Notes: generated by a model from the letters alone, not told the origin. Shown: positions 32,480-44,010, counted from the first letter of the stretch. The stretch is DNA of 64,000 nt from Janthinobacterium sp. FW305-129 (GCF_020858115.1 NZ_JACYMM010000013.1:122844-186843); one strand, 5' to 3'. Made by a program: numbers and translations.

Positions 32480-32579
32480 GCCGAGAAACCGTCCATGGCT
32501 GCGTTGCAGTGCCTTGCCGTACATTCGTACTGTCTTCGGCGCTGCGCCTTGCCCTGAACGGTTTTCGGCACTCCCGACT
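32480..32579. repeat. Intergenic inverted-repeat element, family A, full form (A2)
   Basis: A 100-base element between pyrH and frr. Outer arms GCCGA-g-AAACCGT (32480-32492) and ACGGTTT-TCGGC (32568-32579) pair with the same bulged G as in A1 and A3. Inside, CAGTGCC (32507-32513) pairs with GGCGCTG (32538-32544, one wobble) and is capped by GTAC-ATTC-GTAC (32519-32530). Confidence 0.8.
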
Positions 32580-32644
32580 GCGCTGGTGTTTTCATCGCAA
32601 GCGAAGTAGCAATATTCATTATTATCAAGACAAGGAGTACAGCA

Positions 32645-33205
32645 ATGTCCTTAGCTGACGTTAAAAAGAACACCCAGGAACGCATGACGAAGTCGCTGGA
32701 AACACTGCGGGCCGACCTGGCCAAAGTGCGTACCGGCCGTGCCCATACGGGTATCCTGGACCACGTGATGGTCGACTACTATGGTTCGCCGACGGCGCTG
32801 ACCCAGGTCGCCAACGTGACCCTGATTGACGCGCGCACCATCGGCGTGCAGCCGTACGAGAAGAAGATGGCCAACACCATCGAAAAAGCCATCCGCGACG
32901 CCGACCTGGGCTTGAATCCATCGGCACAGGGCGACCTGATCCGCGTCCCGACGCCGCCGCTGACGGAAGAGCGCCGCAAGGAAATGGTCAAGCTGGTCAA
33001 GAGCGAAGCGGAAGACGCGAAGATTGCCGTGCGTAACATTCGTCGCGATGCGAACGAGTCGCTGAAGAAACTGGTCAAGGAAAAAGCCTGCTCCGAGGAC
33101 GATGAGCGCCGCTCGTCGGAAGAAGTGCAGAAACTGACCGACAAGTTTATTGCCGACATCGACAAGATGGTTGTCGACAAAGAAAAAGAAGTGCTGACGG
33201 TCTAG
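32645..33205 (+). CDS. frr: Ribosome recycling factor
   Basis: A 186-residue tRNA-mimic protein that splits post-termination ribosomes with EF-G. The helical arm begins [20 protein letters not shown]; domain II includes the PLTQV-like [11 protein letters not shown] and the conserved [15 protein letters not shown]; the second arm has [13 protein letters not shown] and RNIRRDANE. Start at 32645 follows AAGGAG. It is preceded by element A2 and followed by a GC hairpin, so it may be transcribed partly on its own. Confidence 0.99.
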   Translation: MSLADVKKNTQERMTKSLETLRADLAKVRTGRAHTGILDHVMVDYYGSPTALTQVANVTLIDARTIGVQPYEKKMANTIEKAIRDADLGLNPSAQGDLIRVPTPPLTEERRKEMVKLVKSEAEDAKIAVRNIRRDANESLKKLVKEKACSEDDERRSSEEVQKLTDKFIADIDKMVVDKEKEVLTV

Positions 33206-33223
33206 TTTTCAGTCCTTTTGACG

Positions 33224-33254
33224 CTGCCCGGGAAAGCATGGCTTTTCCGGGCAG
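33224..33254 (+). terminator. Hairpin after frr
   Basis: CTGCCCGGGAAAGC and GCTTTTCCGGGCAG pair over 14 bases with one wobble. The following run (TGCTATTTGG) is only weakly T-rich, so it may be a weak terminator or an mRNA-end stabiliser. Confidence 0.5.
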
Positions 33255-33304
33255 TGCTATTTGGCGCATAATAGCTATCTTTTATTTTTGGTATTCGTGT
33301 TTTC

Positions 33305-34072
33305 ATGATCTATTCGAGTTCGACAACGGCAGTACCTGAGGTTGGCACGGTGCCGCGCCATGTAGCAATCATTATGGATGGCAATGGCCGCTGGGCAACC
33401 AAGCGCTTCCTGCCCCGCGTGGCTGGCCACGTCAAGGGCGCCGACGCCGTGCGCGGCATCGTCGAGAGTTGCCTCAACCGCGGTGTCGAATATCTGACCC
33501 TGTTTGCCTTCAGTTCGGAAAACTGGCGCCGCCCGGAAGAAGAGGTGTCGATGCTGATGCGCCTGTTCGTTACCATGCTGGAACGCGAAGTGGTCAAGAT
33601 GCATGCCAGCGACATCCGCCTGAAGGTGGTGGGCGACCTGTCGCGCTTCAATGGGGAGCTGCAAACCCTGATCGCCAATGCGGAACGCAAGACGGCCAAC
33701 AACACGCGCCTGACGGTGTCCATCTGCGCCAATTACGGCGGCCGCTGGGATATTATGCAGGCAGTCAATAAAATGACGGCCGAGGCGGCAGCCAATGGCC
33801 AGCCCGCTGGCCACGCCTACACGGAAGAGCAACTGGCGCCGCAACTGGCCATGGCCTACGCACCCGAGCCTGACCTGTTCATCCGCACGGGCGGCGAGCA
33901 GCGCATTTCCAATTTCCTCCTGTGGCAACTGGCGTACACTGAGTTGTTTTTCACCGAGACTTTCTGGCCCGACTTCGATGACGAGTGCCTCGACGCGGCA
34001 ATCGCGTCTTACCAGCAGCGCGAACGGCGCTTTGGCCGTACCAGCGCGCAATTAACTGAAAAGACAAACTGA
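33305..34072 (+). CDS. uppS: Undecaprenyl pyrophosphate synthase
   Basis: A 255-residue cis-prenyltransferase building the C55 lipid carrier for peptidoglycan and LPS. The catalytic loop [15 protein letters not shown] is near residues 21-35; the [11 protein letters not shown] and C-terminal [20 protein letters not shown] motifs are present. It overlaps cdsA by one base and begins the uppS-cdsA-dxr-rseP-bamA-skp-lpx run, conserved across beta- and gammaproteobacteria. Confidence 0.98.
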   Translation: MIYSSSTTAVPEVGTVPRHVAIIMDGNGRWATKRFLPRVAGHVKGADAVRGIVESCLNRGVEYLTLFAFSSENWRRPEEEVSMLMRLFVTMLEREVVKMHASDIRLKVVGDLSRFNGELQTLIANAERKTANNTRLTVSICANYGGRWDIMQAVNKMTAEAAANGQPAGHAYTEEQLAPQLAMAYAPEPDLFIRTGGEQRISNFLLWQLAYTELFFTETFWPDFDDECLDAAIASYQQRERRFGRTSAQLTEKTN

Positions 34073-34905
34073 TGCTGAAAACACGGATAATCACCGCCCT
34101 GGTCTTGTTGGCGGTCTTGCTGCCGGTTCTGTATCTGAATTATTTCCCCGCCTTCGCCGTGATCGCCACGGCGTTCTTTGGCGCCGCCGTCTGGGAAAGC
34201 TTTCGTATCTTCAAAAATCGCCAGGCGCTGCTGATCGCCGCCGTCTGGACTGCCGCCTTCGCGTATACGTTTTTTGTCGGTAACGGCATGGCGCAGCTCA
34301 ATTTCTGGTTCGCCCTGTGCGTGGCCATCTGGCTGATCCGCTTCGTGCCTTCGCTGGCGACGGGCTTGCCGCCCACCGAAGGCCTGGGCAATACCTTGCT
34401 CAGCCTGGTGTACCCGGTGACCATCGTCGGCTGCTTCGTCGCCATCATCGCCTTGTTCCTGCATAGCCCTTTGTACCTGCTGTCCGTCATGGCTCTCGTG
34501 TGGATCGCCGACATCGGCGCCTATTTCTCGGGCAAGGCTTTCGGCAAGCGCAAGCTGGCGCCAAGCATTTCCCCAGGAAAATCTTGGGAGGGCGCCATCG
34601 GCGGCGGCATCGCCGTGCTGGTCATCGCCGCCATCACCATCGTTGCCGCGCCATCGCTGCCGGTCTTGCAAGATACCTTTGCCGTGCAGCTGCAGTTGCG
34701 CCGCGGCTGGCTGGTGGCCTTGCTGGTACTGCTGCTGATCGTCGCCGCCAGCATCGTCGGCGACCTGTTCGAATCCCAATTGAAGCGCCGCGCCGGCATC
34801 AAGGACAGCAGCAACCTGCTGCCTGGCCATGGCGGCGTACTCGACCGTATCGACGCGTTGATCCCGGTCCTGCCATTTGCCGCCCTCGTGGCCAGCTGGC
34901 TTTAA
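34072..34905 (+). CDS. cdsA: Phosphatidate cytidylyltransferase
   Basis: A 277-residue inner-membrane enzyme making CDP-diacylglycerol from CTP and phosphatidic acid. About eight hydrophobic segments are present, and the C-terminal CDS signature reads [20 protein letters not shown] followed by GVLDRIDA. Also seen is [11 protein letters not shown] in the middle. The start overlaps the uppS stop by one base (TGATG), and dxr begins eight bases after its stop. Confidence 0.97.
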   Translation: MLKTRIITALVLLAVLLPVLYLNYFPAFAVIATAFFGAAVWESFRIFKNRQALLIAAVWTAAFAYTFFVGNGMAQLNFWFALCVAIWLIRFVPSLATGLPPTEGLGNTLLSLVYPVTIVGCFVAIIALFLHSPLYLLSVMALVWIADIGAYFSGKAFGKRKLAPSISPGKSWEGAIGGGIAVLVIAAITIVAAPSLPVLQDTFAVQLQLRRGWLVALLVLLLIVAASIVGDLFESQLKRRAGIKDSSNLLPGHGGVLDRIDALIPVLPFAALVASWL

Positions 34906-34913
34906 GGAAACTC

Positions 34914-36098
34914 ATGCAATACATCACCATTCTAGGCGCGACCGGCTCGATCGGCGTGTCCACCCTGGACGTGCTGGCGCGCCATCCGGAGCAATACAGC
35001 GTGTATGCGCTGAGCGCCCACAGCCGTGTGGCCGAACTGGCCGCCCAGTGTCTGCAATTCCGTCCGCAGCGCGCCGTCGTCGGCACGGCGGATGCCGCCC
35101 TTGAACTGACGCGTTTGCTGCGCGGGCAGGGCGCCGATACGCAAGTCGAGTACGGCGAGGAAGCCCTGTGCGCCATCGCCAGCGCACCGCAAGTGACGGG
35201 CGTGATGGCGGCCATCGTCGGCGCCGCCGGCCTGGCGCCCACCCTGGCGGCCGCACGTGCTGGCAAGAAAGTATTGCTGGCCAATAAAGAAGCGCTGGTC
35301 ATGTCGGGCCAGCTGTTCATCGATGCCGTGCATGACAACGGTGCCGTGCTGCTGCCGATCGACAGCGAACATAACGCCATCTTCCAATGCATGCCGCACG
35401 CCCATGGCCGCGCGCCTGGCGCCGCCGGCGTGGCAAAAATCGTGCTGACTGCTTCCGGCGGCCCCTTCCTCACGCGCGACGTCGAGACGCTCGATAGCGT
35501 GACGCCGGACCAGGCGTGCAAGCATCCGACGTGGGCCATGGGGCGCAAGATTTCCGTCGATTCGGCCACCATGATGAACAAGGGCCTGGAAGTGATCGAG
35601 GCGCACTGGCTGTTCGGCGCCCCTGCCGACCAGATCGAGGTGCTGATCCACCCGCAAAGCGTGATCCATTCGATGGTGTCGTATATCGACGGTTCCGTGC
35701 TGGCCCAGCTGGGCAATCCGGACATGCGCACGCCCATCGCGCATGCGCTGGCGTATCCGCAGCGTATCAATTCTGGCGTAGCGCAGCTTGACCTGGCACA
35801 AGTTGCCACCTTGCAGTTCGAACGTCCCGACTTCCGCCGTTTTCCTTGCCTGGCGCTGGCCTTCGACGCCCTGCGCGCGGGCGGCACGGCGCCGGCCCTG
35901 CTGAACGCGGCCAATGAAGTGGCCGTGCAAGCGTTTCTTGATGAACAGATCGGCTTCCGCCAGATCGACCGGGTCATCGCCCACGTCATTGAGACGGTGC
36001 CGCATGGCGCCGCTTCCAGCATCGAGGCCGTGATGGAGCAGGATCGGCTGGCCAGAGCGGCCGCGCACGCGTACATCGCCCACAGGCTGGCCGCATGA
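34914..36098 (+). CDS. dxr: 1-deoxy-D-xylulose 5-phosphate reductoisomerase
   Basis: A 394-residue NADPH-dependent enzyme producing MEP, the committed step of non-mevalonate isoprenoid synthesis, which supplies uppS. The Rossmann motif [17 protein letters not shown], the metal site [11 protein letters not shown] and the substrate motif [15 protein letters not shown] are visible. Started at the ATG at 34914; longer upstream frames run through cdsA. The stop overlaps rseP by four bases (ATGA). Confidence 0.98.
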   Translation: MQYITILGATGSIGVSTLDVLARHPEQYSVYALSAHSRVAELAAQCLQFRPQRAVVGTADAALELTRLLRGQGADTQVEYGEEALCAIASAPQVTGVMAAIVGAAGLAPTLAAARAGKKVLLANKEALVMSGQLFIDAVHDNGAVLLPIDSEHNAIFQCMPHAHGRAPGAAGVAKIVLTASGGPFLTRDVETLDSVTPDQACKHPTWAMGRKISVDSATMMNKGLEVIEAHWLFGAPADQIEVLIHPQSVIHSMVSYIDGSVLAQLGNPDMRTPIAHALAYPQRINSGVAQLDLAQVATLQFERPDFRRFPCLALAFDALRAGGTAPALLNAANEVAVQAFLDEQIGFRQIDRVIAHVIETVPHGAASSIEAVMEQDRLARAAAHAYIAHRLAA

Positions 36099-37456
36099 CC
36101 TTGATTACCACCTTGCTGGCGTTTATCGTCGCGCTGGGCTCGCTGATCACCTTGCACGAACTGGGCCACTATCTGGTGGCGCGCTGGTGCGGCGTGAAAG
36201 TGCTGCGTTTCTCGATTGGCATGGGGAAAGTGGTGTATTCGCGCAAGTTTGGCAAGGATCAGACGGAGTGGGCGATTTCCGCGCTGCCGCTGGGCGGCTA
36301 TGTGAGCATGCTCGACAGCCGCGCGCAAGACCTCAGCGACTTGCCGGAAAGCGAATTGCGCCGCGAATTCACGCGCCAGAGCGTGTGGCGCCGCATCGCC
36401 ATCGTGGCCGCCGGCCCGCTGGCCAATTTCCTCGTAGCCATCGTGCTGTATGCGGGGCTGTTCATGCATGGCATCGAAGAGCCGTCCAGCAAGCTCGGTC
36501 CCGTGGCCGAACAGACGGCCGCCTATGCGGCCGGCTTGCGCAGCGGCGATACGGTCGAGTCGGTGAATGGCAAGGCCGTGGCCAGCTGGTCCGAGCTGCG
36601 CTGGGAGCTGATCCAGGCTACCCTCGACAAGCTGCCGGCGCGCATCGAGGTGCGCCGCCCCGACCGTGGCCAGCAGGAAGCGACCTTGCCGACGGCCAGC
36701 CTGACGGAAACGGACCTGGAAGGCGACGTGCTGGGCAAGCTGGGCCTGACTATGGCCCGTTCCGCGCCCACCTTGATGGAAATCATGCCCGATGGCGCCG
36801 CCGCGCGCGCCGGCCTGCAGAAAAACGACCAGATCCTCGCCATCGACGAGCAGCCCGTGCACGACGTGGCGGCCGTCATCGCCACCCTGAGCCAGGCGCC
36901 GGGCCGGACCTTGCAGTTGCAGCTTTTGCGACAGGGGCAGGATCTGACCCTGTCCATTACGCCGGAAGCTGTCAAGGCTGGCACGGCAGAGGGAGCTGTA
37001 ACAGTTGGTAAGATCCAGGCAAAGCTGGGGCAGGTGCCGGATATGATCACCGTGGCATCGGGACCGTTCGCCGCCGTGGGCAAGGCGTCAGCCAAGGTCT
37101 GGGATACCAGTGTCATGAGCCTGAAAATGCTGGGTAAAATGATCACCGGCCAGGTCTCGCTGAAGAATGTGACGGGGCCCATTACCATCGCCGATTACGC
37201 GGGCCAGACGGCGCGCATCGGTCTGGTAAGCTATCTGAGCTTCATTGCCTTCATCAGTATCAGTCTGGGCGTGATGAATTTGCTACCCATTCCTGTTCTG
37301 GATGGCGGGCATTTGCTGTATTATTCGCTGGAAGTTTTGACCGGACGCCCCTTGCCGGAGCGCGTAGGCGAGATTGCCCAGCGCCTGGGGATCGGTTTGT
37401 TGCTGACCTTGATGGTGCTTGCCGTCTTTAATGACGTGTTGCGATTGCTGAATTAG
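36095..37456 (+). CDS. rseP: RseP-type site-2 intramembrane metalloprotease
   Basis: A 453-residue zinc protease that cleaves anti-sigma factors (RseA type) and leftover signal peptides in the inner membrane. The HELGH zinc motif is in [20 protein letters not shown] near residue 21, a PDZ region occupies about 115-280 ([20 protein letters not shown]), and the C-terminal [16 protein letters not shown] carries the third zinc ligand. It is encoded between dxr and bamA, the usual position for envelope-stress control. Confidence 0.97.
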   Translation: MTLITTLLAFIVALGSLITLHELGHYLVARWCGVKVLRFSIGMGKVVYSRKFGKDQTEWAISALPLGGYVSMLDSRAQDLSDLPESELRREFTRQSVWRRIAIVAAGPLANFLVAIVLYAGLFMHGIEEPSSKLGPVAEQTAAYAAGLRSGDTVESVNGKAVASWSELRWELIQATLDKLPARIEVRRPDRGQQEATLPTASLTETDLEGDVLGKLGLTMARSAPTLMEIMPDGAAARAGLQKNDQILAIDEQPVHDVAAVIATLSQAPGRTLQLQLLRQGQDLTLSITPEAVKAGTAEGAVTVGKIQAKLGQVPDMITVASGPFAAVGKASAKVWDTSVMSLKMLGKMITGQVSLKNVTGPITIADYAGQTARIGLVSYLSFIAFISISLGVMNLLPIPVLDGGHLLYYSLEVLTGRPLPERVGEIAQRLGIGLLLTLMVLAVFNDVLRLLN

Positions 37457-37539
37457 GGCGGTGGTTGATGCCATTGCGTGAGTCGCACAAGCAATCTTTT
37501 GTGTATGTTGTCCATTGATTTACCCATTGAATAACCCCA

Positions 37540-39876
37540 ATGAAATTACATTCTGCTCGTTTTGCCTTGCCTTCCTTTCGTCGCAGCCTGATCGGCGCCG
37601 CCGTCATGGCCTTCTGTGCCGGCCATGCGCTGGCCGTCCAGCCATTCACTGTCAAGGACATCCGGGTCGAAGGGATCCAGCGTACTGAAGCGGGCACTGT
37701 TTTCAGCTATCTGCCGGTGCGCGTCGGCGAGACGTTCTCCGACGAAAAGAGTATCGCCGCCATCAAGGCCCTGTATGCGACGGGTTTCTTCAAGGACGTG
37801 CGCCTGGAAGTCGATGGCGACGTGCTGGTGGTGCTGGTCGAGGAACGCCCGGCCATCGCGGCCGTGGAATTTACGGGCACCAAGGAATTTGAAAAAGACG
37901 TGCTGGTCAAGGCCCTGAAGGAAATCGGCGTCGGTGAAGCCAAGATTTTCGACAAGGCGTCCGTCGACCGCGCGGAACAGGAACTCAAGCGTCAGTACCT
38001 GTCGCATGGCCTGTACGGCGTGAAGATCACTACCACCGTCACGCCGATCGAGCGCAACCGCGTCAACGTGGTGTTCGCCGTCGACGAGGGCGACGTGGCC
38101 CGCATCAAGCAGATCAACATCGTCGGCAACAAGGCTTTCACGGACAAGGAACTGCGCGAACAGCTGGCCCTGAACACGGGCGGCTGGTTCAGCTGGTACA
38201 CCAAGGCCGACCAGTATTCGAAAACCAAGCTGACGGGCGACATCGAGTCGCTCAAGTCCTACTATCTGGACCGCGGCTATATCGAGATGCAGGTCGACTC
38301 CACGCAAGTGTCGATCACGCCCGATAAAAAAGACATCTACCTGACGATCAACATCACCGAAGGCGAGAAGTACAAGATCGCCGGCACCAAGTTCGAAGGC
38401 GAAATGTTCGGCCGCGAAGAGGAGCTCAAAGCGCTGAACCTGATGCGCGAAGGCGAGATCTACTCGGGCGCGCGCCTGACGGCGACGAACAAGCGCATCC
38501 AGGACCGCCTGGCTACCTTTGGTTATGCCTTTGCCAACGTCAATGCGAATCCGGAAATCAACCGCGAGAAGCATGAAGTCGGTTTCACCTTCTTCATCGA
38601 TCCGGGCAAGCGCGTATACGTGCGCCACATGAATATCGCCGGCAACACCACCACGCGCGATGAAGTCATCCGCCGCGAATTCCGCCAGTTCGAATCATCC
38701 TGGTACGACAGCAACAAGATCAAGCTGTCGCGCGACCGTGTCGACCGCCTCGGCTACTTCAAGGACGTGACCATCGACACGCCGGAAGCGCAGGGCACGA
38801 CCGACCAGGTCGACGTCAACGTGACGGTGGTGGAAAAGCCAACGGGTAACTTCCTGATCGGCGGCGCCTTCTCGCAATCGGAAAAATTCACCCTGTCGGC
38901 GTCGATTTCGCAAGCCAACTTTGCCGGTAGCGGCAACACGGTCGGCATCGAACTCAATACCAGCCATTACAGCCGCACGATTGCGTTTTCGCAAACCAAT
39001 CCGTATTTTACGGACGATGGCATTTCGCGCAGCTTCGAAGTCTACCTGCGCACGACGGAGCCGCCGGCGCTGAATATCGGCAGCTACAAGATCAAGCAGA
39101 CCGGTGGCCGCGTCAGTTTCGGCGTGCCGTTTTCGGAAGTCGACACCGTCTTCTTCGGCATCGGCGCCGAGCGCTCGCGTATCGAAACCGACATCACCAG
39201 CCCGATTCGCTTCAAGCAGTATGTGGTCGACAACGGCGGCCCGTCCGACGGTATCGGTTCGGCCACCACGAATTCCATCCCGCTGACGGCGGCATGGCAG
39301 CGCGACAGCCGCGACAGCGCCCTGACGCCATCGATCGGCCGCTACCAGCGCGTCAACCTGGAGGCTGACCTGATCGGCGACCAGAAATACTTCCGTGCCA
39401 TCTATGAGCACCAGTATTTCCGTCCGCTGTTCAGCAAGGTCACCTTGGCGCTGAAGGGCGAGCTCGATTACGGCCACGGCATCGGCAAGCACGTCTATCC
39501 CGTCTTCAAGAACTTCTACGGCGGTGGCATCGGTTCGGTGCGCGGCTACCTGAGTTCCTCGCTGGGCGCGGTCGAACCGAGCACCAACGATGCCTTGGGC
39601 GGCGCCTCGCGCCTGATCGGTAACGCGGAACTGCAGATGCCATTCCCCGGTTCGGGCAATGACCGCAGCTTGCGCTGGTTCGGTTTCCTCGACGGCGGCC
39701 AGGTCTACCAGGAAGGCGAAAAAATGCGGCTCTCGCAATTGCGCTATTCTGCAGGCTTGGGCATCAGCTGGATTTCACCGGTGGGCCCGCTCAAGCTGAG
39801 CTATGCCAAACCGCTGAACGCCAAGCCGACGGACCGCCTGGAGCGCTTCCAGTTCCAGATGGGCACCGGTTTCTGA
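37540..39876 (+). CDS. bamA: Outer membrane assembly factor BamA
   Basis: A 778-residue Omp85 protein, the core of the BAM complex. A signal peptide ends around GHALA (residue about 32), followed by five POTRA domains (about 33-435, the first with FTVKDIRVEGIQRTEAGTVF) and a 16-strand barrel. The conserved loop 6 motif is SVRGYLSSS, and the chain ends in Phe (MGTGF) as outer-membrane barrels do. It shares the strand with skp and lpxD. Confidence 0.98.
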   Translation: MKLHSARFALPSFRRSLIGAAVMAFCAGHALAVQPFTVKDIRVEGIQRTEAGTVFSYLPVRVGETFSDEKSIAAIKALYATGFFKDVRLEVDGDVLVVLVEERPAIAAVEFTGTKEFEKDVLVKALKEIGVGEAKIFDKASVDRAEQELKRQYLSHGLYGVKITTTVTPIERNRVNVVFAVDEGDVARIKQINIVGNKAFTDKELREQLALNTGGWFSWYTKADQYSKTKLTGDIESLKSYYLDRGYIEMQVDSTQVSITPDKKDIYLTINITEGEKYKIAGTKFEGEMFGREEELKALNLMREGEIYSGARLTATNKRIQDRLATFGYAFANVNANPEINREKHEVGFTFFIDPGKRVYVRHMNIAGNTTTRDEVIRREFRQFESSWYDSNKIKLSRDRVDRLGYFKDVTIDTPEAQGTTDQVDVNVTVVEKPTGNFLIGGAFSQSEKFTLSASISQANFAGSGNTVGIELNTSHYSRTIAFSQTNPYFTDDGISRSFEVYLRTTEPPALNIGSYKIKQTGGRVSFGVPFSEVDTVFFGIGAERSRIETDITSPIRFKQYVVDNGGPSDGIGSATTNSIPLTAAWQRDSRDSALTPSIGRYQRVNLEADLIGDQKYFRAIYEHQYFRPLFSKVTLALKGELDYGHGIGKHVYPVFKNFYGGGIGSVRGYLSSSLGAVEPSTNDALGGASRLIGNAELQMPFPGSGNDRSLRWFGFLDGGQVYQEGEKMRLSQLRYSAGLGISWISPVGPLKLSYAKPLNAKPTDRLERFQFQMGTGF

Positions 39877-39927
39877 CCGGCCATCTGAATCGGGGCGATA
39901 GCTTTTACTTTTTGACCATGGAGTATC

Positions 39928-40446
39928 ATGAACACCGCATCCGCCACCCTGCCCAAGTCCCTTGCCATGATTGCATTGTGCTGGAGTTCGCTGTTGCCGG
40001 TGCAGGCGCAGGCTCAGGAGTCGAAGATCGCCTGGATCAGCAGCGAACGTATTTATAACGAATCGAGGCTGGCCAAGCTGGCCAGCGCCAAGCTGGCCGA
40101 AGAGTTCCGCTCGCGCGAAAAAGCCGTGCAGGAACTGGCGGCCCGCTTCAAGGTCGCCAATGAAGCCCTGGAAAAGGACATGCCGACCTTGAGCGAGCCG
40201 GAGCGGGCCAAGCGCCAGCGCGAGTTTTTCGAGCTGGACAAGGAACTGCAGCGTCGCCAGCGCGAGTTCCGCGAAGACCTGAGCCAGCGCACGAACGAAG
40301 AGCGCAGCGCCATCGCGGAGAAAGCCAATACCATCATCCAGCAGATGGCGCATATCGAAGGATATGACATCGTGCTGCAGGAAGCCCTGTGGGCCAGCCC
40401 GCGCATCGACATCACCGACAAGGTCCTGAAGGCGCTGGACAAGTAA
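39928..40446 (+). CDS. skp: OmpH/Skp-family periplasmic chaperone
   Basis: A 172-residue protein with a signal peptide ending near VQAQA and a long coiled-coil arm (about residues 50-135, rich in Glu, Lys, Arg and Gln) framed by short strands. Skp trimers hold unfolded outer-membrane proteins in transit to BamA. The location between bamA and lpxD is the conserved one. The start at 39928 follows GGAGTATC. Confidence 0.93.
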   Translation: MNTASATLPKSLAMIALCWSSLLPVQAQAQESKIAWISSERIYNESRLAKLASAKLAEEFRSREKAVQELAARFKVANEALEKDMPTLSEPERAKRQREFFELDKELQRRQREFREDLSQRTNEERSAIAEKANTIIQQMAHIEGYDIVLQEALWASPRIDITDKVLKALDK

Positions 40447-40467
40447 CATTAGAATAGAGGTAAATAG

Positions 40468-41523
40468 ATGGGCACTCGACTAGGAGAATTGGTCGAACGC
40501 TTCGGTGGTCAATTAGCGGGCGATCCGAACCTGGAAGTCACAGGGATCGCACCGCTGGCCGACGCCGGCGCTTCGCACATCAGCTTTCTCAGCAATAGCA
40601 AATTCCGCGCACAGGCGGCCCAGAGCGGCGCAGCGGCGCTGATCCTCACGCCGGCCGACGACGCGCTGATCGGCGTTGAATACGCCGGCGCGCGCATCGT
40701 CACACCGAATCCCTATGTGTATTTCGCGCGCGCGGCGCAGTATTTCGCCGCCCTGCACGAGATCAAGGCGCCGGCCGGCATTCATCCGGGCGCCTTTGTC
40801 GACGCCAGTGCGCAGGTTGATCCGACCGCATCGGTCGGGCCGCGCGCCGTGATCGAGGCGGGCGCCGTGATTGGCCCTGCATGCGTGATCGGCGCTGGCT
40901 GCGTGATTGGCCGCGACGCCGTCATCGGCGCCGGCACCCAGCTGTTCGCCAACGTGACCTTCCACGCGCGCTGCGTGATCGGCCAGCGCGGCATCATCCA
41001 TTCGGGCGCCGTGATCGGCACCGACGGATTCGGCTTCGCCAACGAAGGCGGCGTGTACATCAAGATTCCGCAGACGGGCAGGGTGGTGATCGGCGACGAT
41101 GTCGATATCGGCGCCAACACCACCATCGACCGTGGCGCGCTGGCCGACACCATCATCGAAGACGGCGTCAAGCTCGATAACCAGATCCAGATCGGCCACA
41201 ACTGCCACATTGGCGCGCACACGGCCATGGCCGGCTGCGTCGGCGTGGCCGGCAGCGCCATCATCGGCAAATACTGCACCTTTGGCGGCGCCGCCATGGT
41301 GCTGGGCCACCTGACCATTGCCGACCGCGTCCACGTGGGCTCGGGCAGCATGGTGTCGCGTTCGATCGCCGAGCCGGGCCAGTACACGGGTTTTTATCCG
41401 CTGGCCAAGAACGCCGACTGGGAAAAGAGCGCCGCCATCGTGCGCAACCTGTCAAGCATGCGCGAGAAGATCCGCGCGCTTGAAAAAACAATTAAAACAC
41501 TGACCACGCAAGACGAAAAATGA
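40468..41523 (+). CDS. lpxD: UDP-3-O-acylglucosamine N-acyltransferase
   Basis: A 351-residue enzyme adding the N-linked hydroxyacyl chain in lipid A synthesis. An N-terminal uridine-binding domain (to about 100) is followed by a left-handed beta-helix of hexapeptide repeats (about 100-310), with the catalytic His segment [16 protein letters not shown], and a C-terminal helix ([17 protein letters not shown]). It overlaps fabZ by four bases (ATGA). Confidence 0.98.
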   Translation: MGTRLGELVERFGGQLAGDPNLEVTGIAPLADAGASHISFLSNSKFRAQAAQSGAAALILTPADDALIGVEYAGARIVTPNPYVYFARAAQYFAALHEIKAPAGIHPGAFVDASAQVDPTASVGPRAVIEAGAVIGPACVIGAGCVIGRDAVIGAGTQLFANVTFHARCVIGQRGIIHSGAVIGTDGFGFANEGGVYIKIPQTGRVVIGDDVDIGANTTIDRGALADTIIEDGVKLDNQIQIGHNCHIGAHTAMAGCVGVAGSAIIGKYCTFGGAAMVLGHLTIADRVHVGSGSMVSRSIAEPGQYTGFYPLAKNADWEKSAAIVRNLSSMREKIRALEKTIKTLTTQDEK

Positions 41524-42014
41524 CTACTGAAAAAAAGACCCTCGACATCCTGGCCATCAAATCGCTGCTGCCGCACCGCTACCCGCTGCTGCTGGTTGAC
41601 CGCGTGCTGGACTGGGAAGCGAACAAAACCATCACCGCCATCAAGAACGTGACGGTCAACGAAGAGTTCTTCCAGGGCCATTTCCCGCACAAACCGGTCA
41701 TGCCAGGCGTGCTGATGATCGAAGCGCTGGCGCAAACGGCGGCCCTGCTGTCGTTCCTGTCGATGGGCGTCAAGCCTGATGAAAATTCGGTGGTGTACTT
41801 TGTCGGCATCGACAATGCGCGCTTCAAGCGTCCTGTCGAACCGGGCGACCAGCTGAAGATGGACGTCGAAATCCTGCGCGTCTCGCGCGGCATCTGGAAA
41901 TACAAGGCTGTCGGTACGGTCGACGGCAAGGTCGCGCTGGAAGCGGAACTGATGTGCACCATCCGCAGCGCGCAGGATGCGAGCCAGTCTGCGAGCCAGC
42001 CAGCGGGGCAGTAA
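41520..42014 (+). CDS. fabZ: 3-hydroxyacyl-ACP dehydratase FabZ
   Basis: A 164-residue hot-dog-fold dehydratase of fatty acid synthesis. The motifs [16 protein letters not shown] and [20 protein letters not shown] (catalytic His and Glu) are intact. It competes with the Lpx enzymes for hydroxyacyl-ACP, which explains its place between lpxD and lpxA. A Ser/Gln/Ala tail ([11 protein letters not shown]) of about 15 residues extends past the usual end. Confidence 0.98.
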   Translation: MTTEKKTLDILAIKSLLPHRYPLLLVDRVLDWEANKTITAIKNVTVNEEFFQGHFPHKPVMPGVLMIEALAQTAALLSFLSMGVKPDENSVVYFVGIDNARFKRPVEPGDQLKMDVEILRVSRGIWKYKAVGTVDGKVALEAELMCTIRSAQDASQSASQPAGQ

Positions 42015-42015
42015 C

Positions 42016-42807
42016 ATGGCGGCCATCCACTCTACCGCAGTGATCGACCCGAAGGCCGAGCTCGACAGCTCGGTCGAGGTGGGTCCGTACACCATCATCG
42101 GTCCGCACGTGCGCATCGGCGCTGGCACCAGGGTCGGCCCGCACGTGGTGATCGACGGCCACACGACGATCGGCAGCGACAACCACCTGTTCCAGTTTTC
42201 TTCCATCGGCGCGCAGCCGCAGGATAAAAAATGGGCAGGCGAGGCGACGCGCCTGGAAATCGGCGACCGCAACACCATCCGCGAATTCTGCACCTTCAAC
42301 ACGGGCACCGTGCAGGGTGGCGGCGTGACGCGCCTGGGCAACGACAACTGGATTTCGGCATATGTGCACCTGGCGCACGACTGCCTGGTGGGCAACAACA
42401 CGATTTTTTCGAACAACGCGCAACTGGCGGGCCACGTGGAAATCGGCGACTGGGTCATCATGAGCGGTTTCGCCAACGTGCACCAGTTCTGCAAGATCGG
42501 CGCGCACGCCTTTGTCGGCATGAGCACCAGCCTGACGCAGGACGTGCCGCCGTTCGTGCTCCTGAACGGCAATCCGGCGCAGGCGCATGGCGTGAATATC
42601 GAGGGCTTGAAACGCCGCGGCTTTACGCGCGAGCAGATCAACGGCATCCGCGCCGCGTATAAGCTCATCTATCGCTCGGGACTGACCCTGGAAGAATCCA
42701 AGGCGGCCCTGTTCGAAGAAGAAGCGGCGTCGTCGCCCGAGGTGGCGCAACACATTCGCGCCATGCGCGAATTCCTTGGCGTCGCGTCGCGTGGCATCGT
42801 CCGCTGA
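42016..42807 (+). CDS. lpxA: UDP-N-acetylglucosamine acyltransferase
   Basis: A 263-residue first enzyme of lipid A synthesis, O-acylating UDP-GlcNAc from hydroxyacyl-ACP. The left-handed beta-helix spans about residues 1-190, with the catalytic His in VHLAHDCLVGNNTIFSN, and a C-terminal helical domain follows (IEGLKRRGFTREQINGIRAA). Started at the ATG one base after the fabZ stop. It overlaps the start of lpxB. Confidence 0.98.
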   Translation: MAAIHSTAVIDPKAELDSSVEVGPYTIIGPHVRIGAGTRVGPHVVIDGHTTIGSDNHLFQFSSIGAQPQDKKWAGEATRLEIGDRNTIREFCTFNTGTVQGGGVTRLGNDNWISAYVHLAHDCLVGNNTIFSNNAQLAGHVEIGDWVIMSGFANVHQFCKIGAHAFVGMSTSLTQDVPPFVLLNGNPAQAHGVNIEGLKRRGFTREQINGIRAAYKLIYRSGLTLEESKAALFEEEAASSPEVAQHIRAMREFLGVASRGIVR

Positions 42808-43966
42808 CCAGGCCAGCGGCCTGTCGGTCGCCATCGTCGCCGGCGAGGTGTCGGGCGACCTGCTGGCCAGCCGCCTGCTGTCCGGCCTGGTGCCGCAGCT
42901 GCCCGGTGCCCGCTTCCACGGCATCGGCGGCGAGCACATGGCCCAGCAGGGCTTTGTGTCCGACTGGCCGCTCGACAAGCTGACGGTGCGCGGCCTGTTC
43001 GAGATCATTCCCCGCTACCGCGAAATCAAGGGCATCCAGAACGCGCTGCGCGACCAGCTGCTGGCGGAGCGGCCCGCCGTCTTCATCGGCGCCGATTATC
43101 CGGGCTTTAACCTGGGCCTCGAGCAGCAGCTCAAGGAAGGCGGCATTCCCACCGTGCACTACATCGGGCCGCAGATCTGGGCCTGGCGCGGTGGACGCAT
43201 CAAGAAAATCATCAAGGCCGTCTCGCACATGCTGGTGATCTTCCCGTTCGAGGAAGAAATCTACCGCAAGGCGGGGGTGCCAGTTACCTATGTCGGCCAT
43301 CCGCTGGCCGAGATGATCCCGCTGCAGCCCGACGAAGCGGCCGCGCGCCGCGCCCTGGGCTTGCCGCAGGACGCGAATGTCGTGACCCTGATGCCGGGCA
43401 GCCGCATGGGCGAACTCAAATACAATGCGGTGGCGTTTGTCAGCGCCTGCAAGCTGCTGCTGGCGCGCGACCGCTCCTTGCGTTTTGTCGCGCCCATGGC
43501 CGGCGAAAAGCAGCGCCAGTACTTCCTGCAGCTGATCCGTGAGGCGGGCTTGCAGGACGTCGAGATACTGCTCACCGATGGCGGCTCGCACACGGCCATC
43601 TGCGCCGCCGATGCGGTATTGGTGGCCTCCGGCACGGCCTCGCTGGAAGTGGCGCTGTACAAGAAGCCCATGGTCATCGCCTACAAGATGATGCGCGCGT
43701 CGTGGGAAATCATGCGCCACATGGGCTACCAGCCGTGGATTGGTTTGCCGAACATCCTGGCGCGCGATTACCTGGTGCCCGAGCTGCTGCAGAACGCGGC
43801 CAGCCCGCAAGCGCTGGCCGAGGCCATGTGGCAGCAGTTGAGCGATGTACCTGGCCGCTTGCGCCTGGTGCAGCGCTTCACGGACATGCACCACAGCCTG
43901 CTGCGCGACAGCGCGCGCGAAAGCGCCAGCGCCGTCATGCAGGTCATCGCCGCCAACCGCAAGTAA
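42776..43966 (+). CDS. lpxB: Lipid-A-disaccharide synthase
   Basis: A 396-residue GT19 glycosyltransferase joining UDP-diacylglucosamine and lipid X. Typical blocks are [58 protein letters not shown] and [10 protein letters not shown]. No in-frame ATG exists near the beginning: candidates are TTG at 42776 and GTG at 42791, both inside the end of lpxA, so translation is probably coupled to lpxA and the exact start is uncertain by five residues. Confidence 0.95.
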   Translation: MASRRVASSADQASGLSVAIVAGEVSGDLLASRLLSGLVPQLPGARFHGIGGEHMAQQGFVSDWPLDKLTVRGLFEIIPRYREIKGIQNALRDQLLAERPAVFIGADYPGFNLGLEQQLKEGGIPTVHYIGPQIWAWRGGRIKKIIKAVSHMLVIFPFEEEIYRKAGVPVTYVGHPLAEMIPLQPDEAAARRALGLPQDANVVTLMPGSRMGELKYNAVAFVSACKLLLARDRSLRFVAPMAGEKQRQYFLQLIREAGLQDVEILLTDGGSHTAICAADAVLVASGTASLEVALYKKPMVIAYKMMRASWEIMRHMGYQPWIGLPNILARDYLVPELLQNAASPQALAEAMWQQLSDVPGRLRLVQRFTDMHHSLLRDSARESASAVMQVIAANRK

Positions 43967-44010
43967 CGCCCGATCACCGCTTCAACCGCAGTACCAACCA
44001 AAGATTCAAC

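Noticed and set aside
33207..33304. Short gap between frr and uppS checked for a tRNA or attenuator
   Set aside because: Only the 14-base hairpin after frr is present; no cloverleaf and no conserved tRNA boxes.
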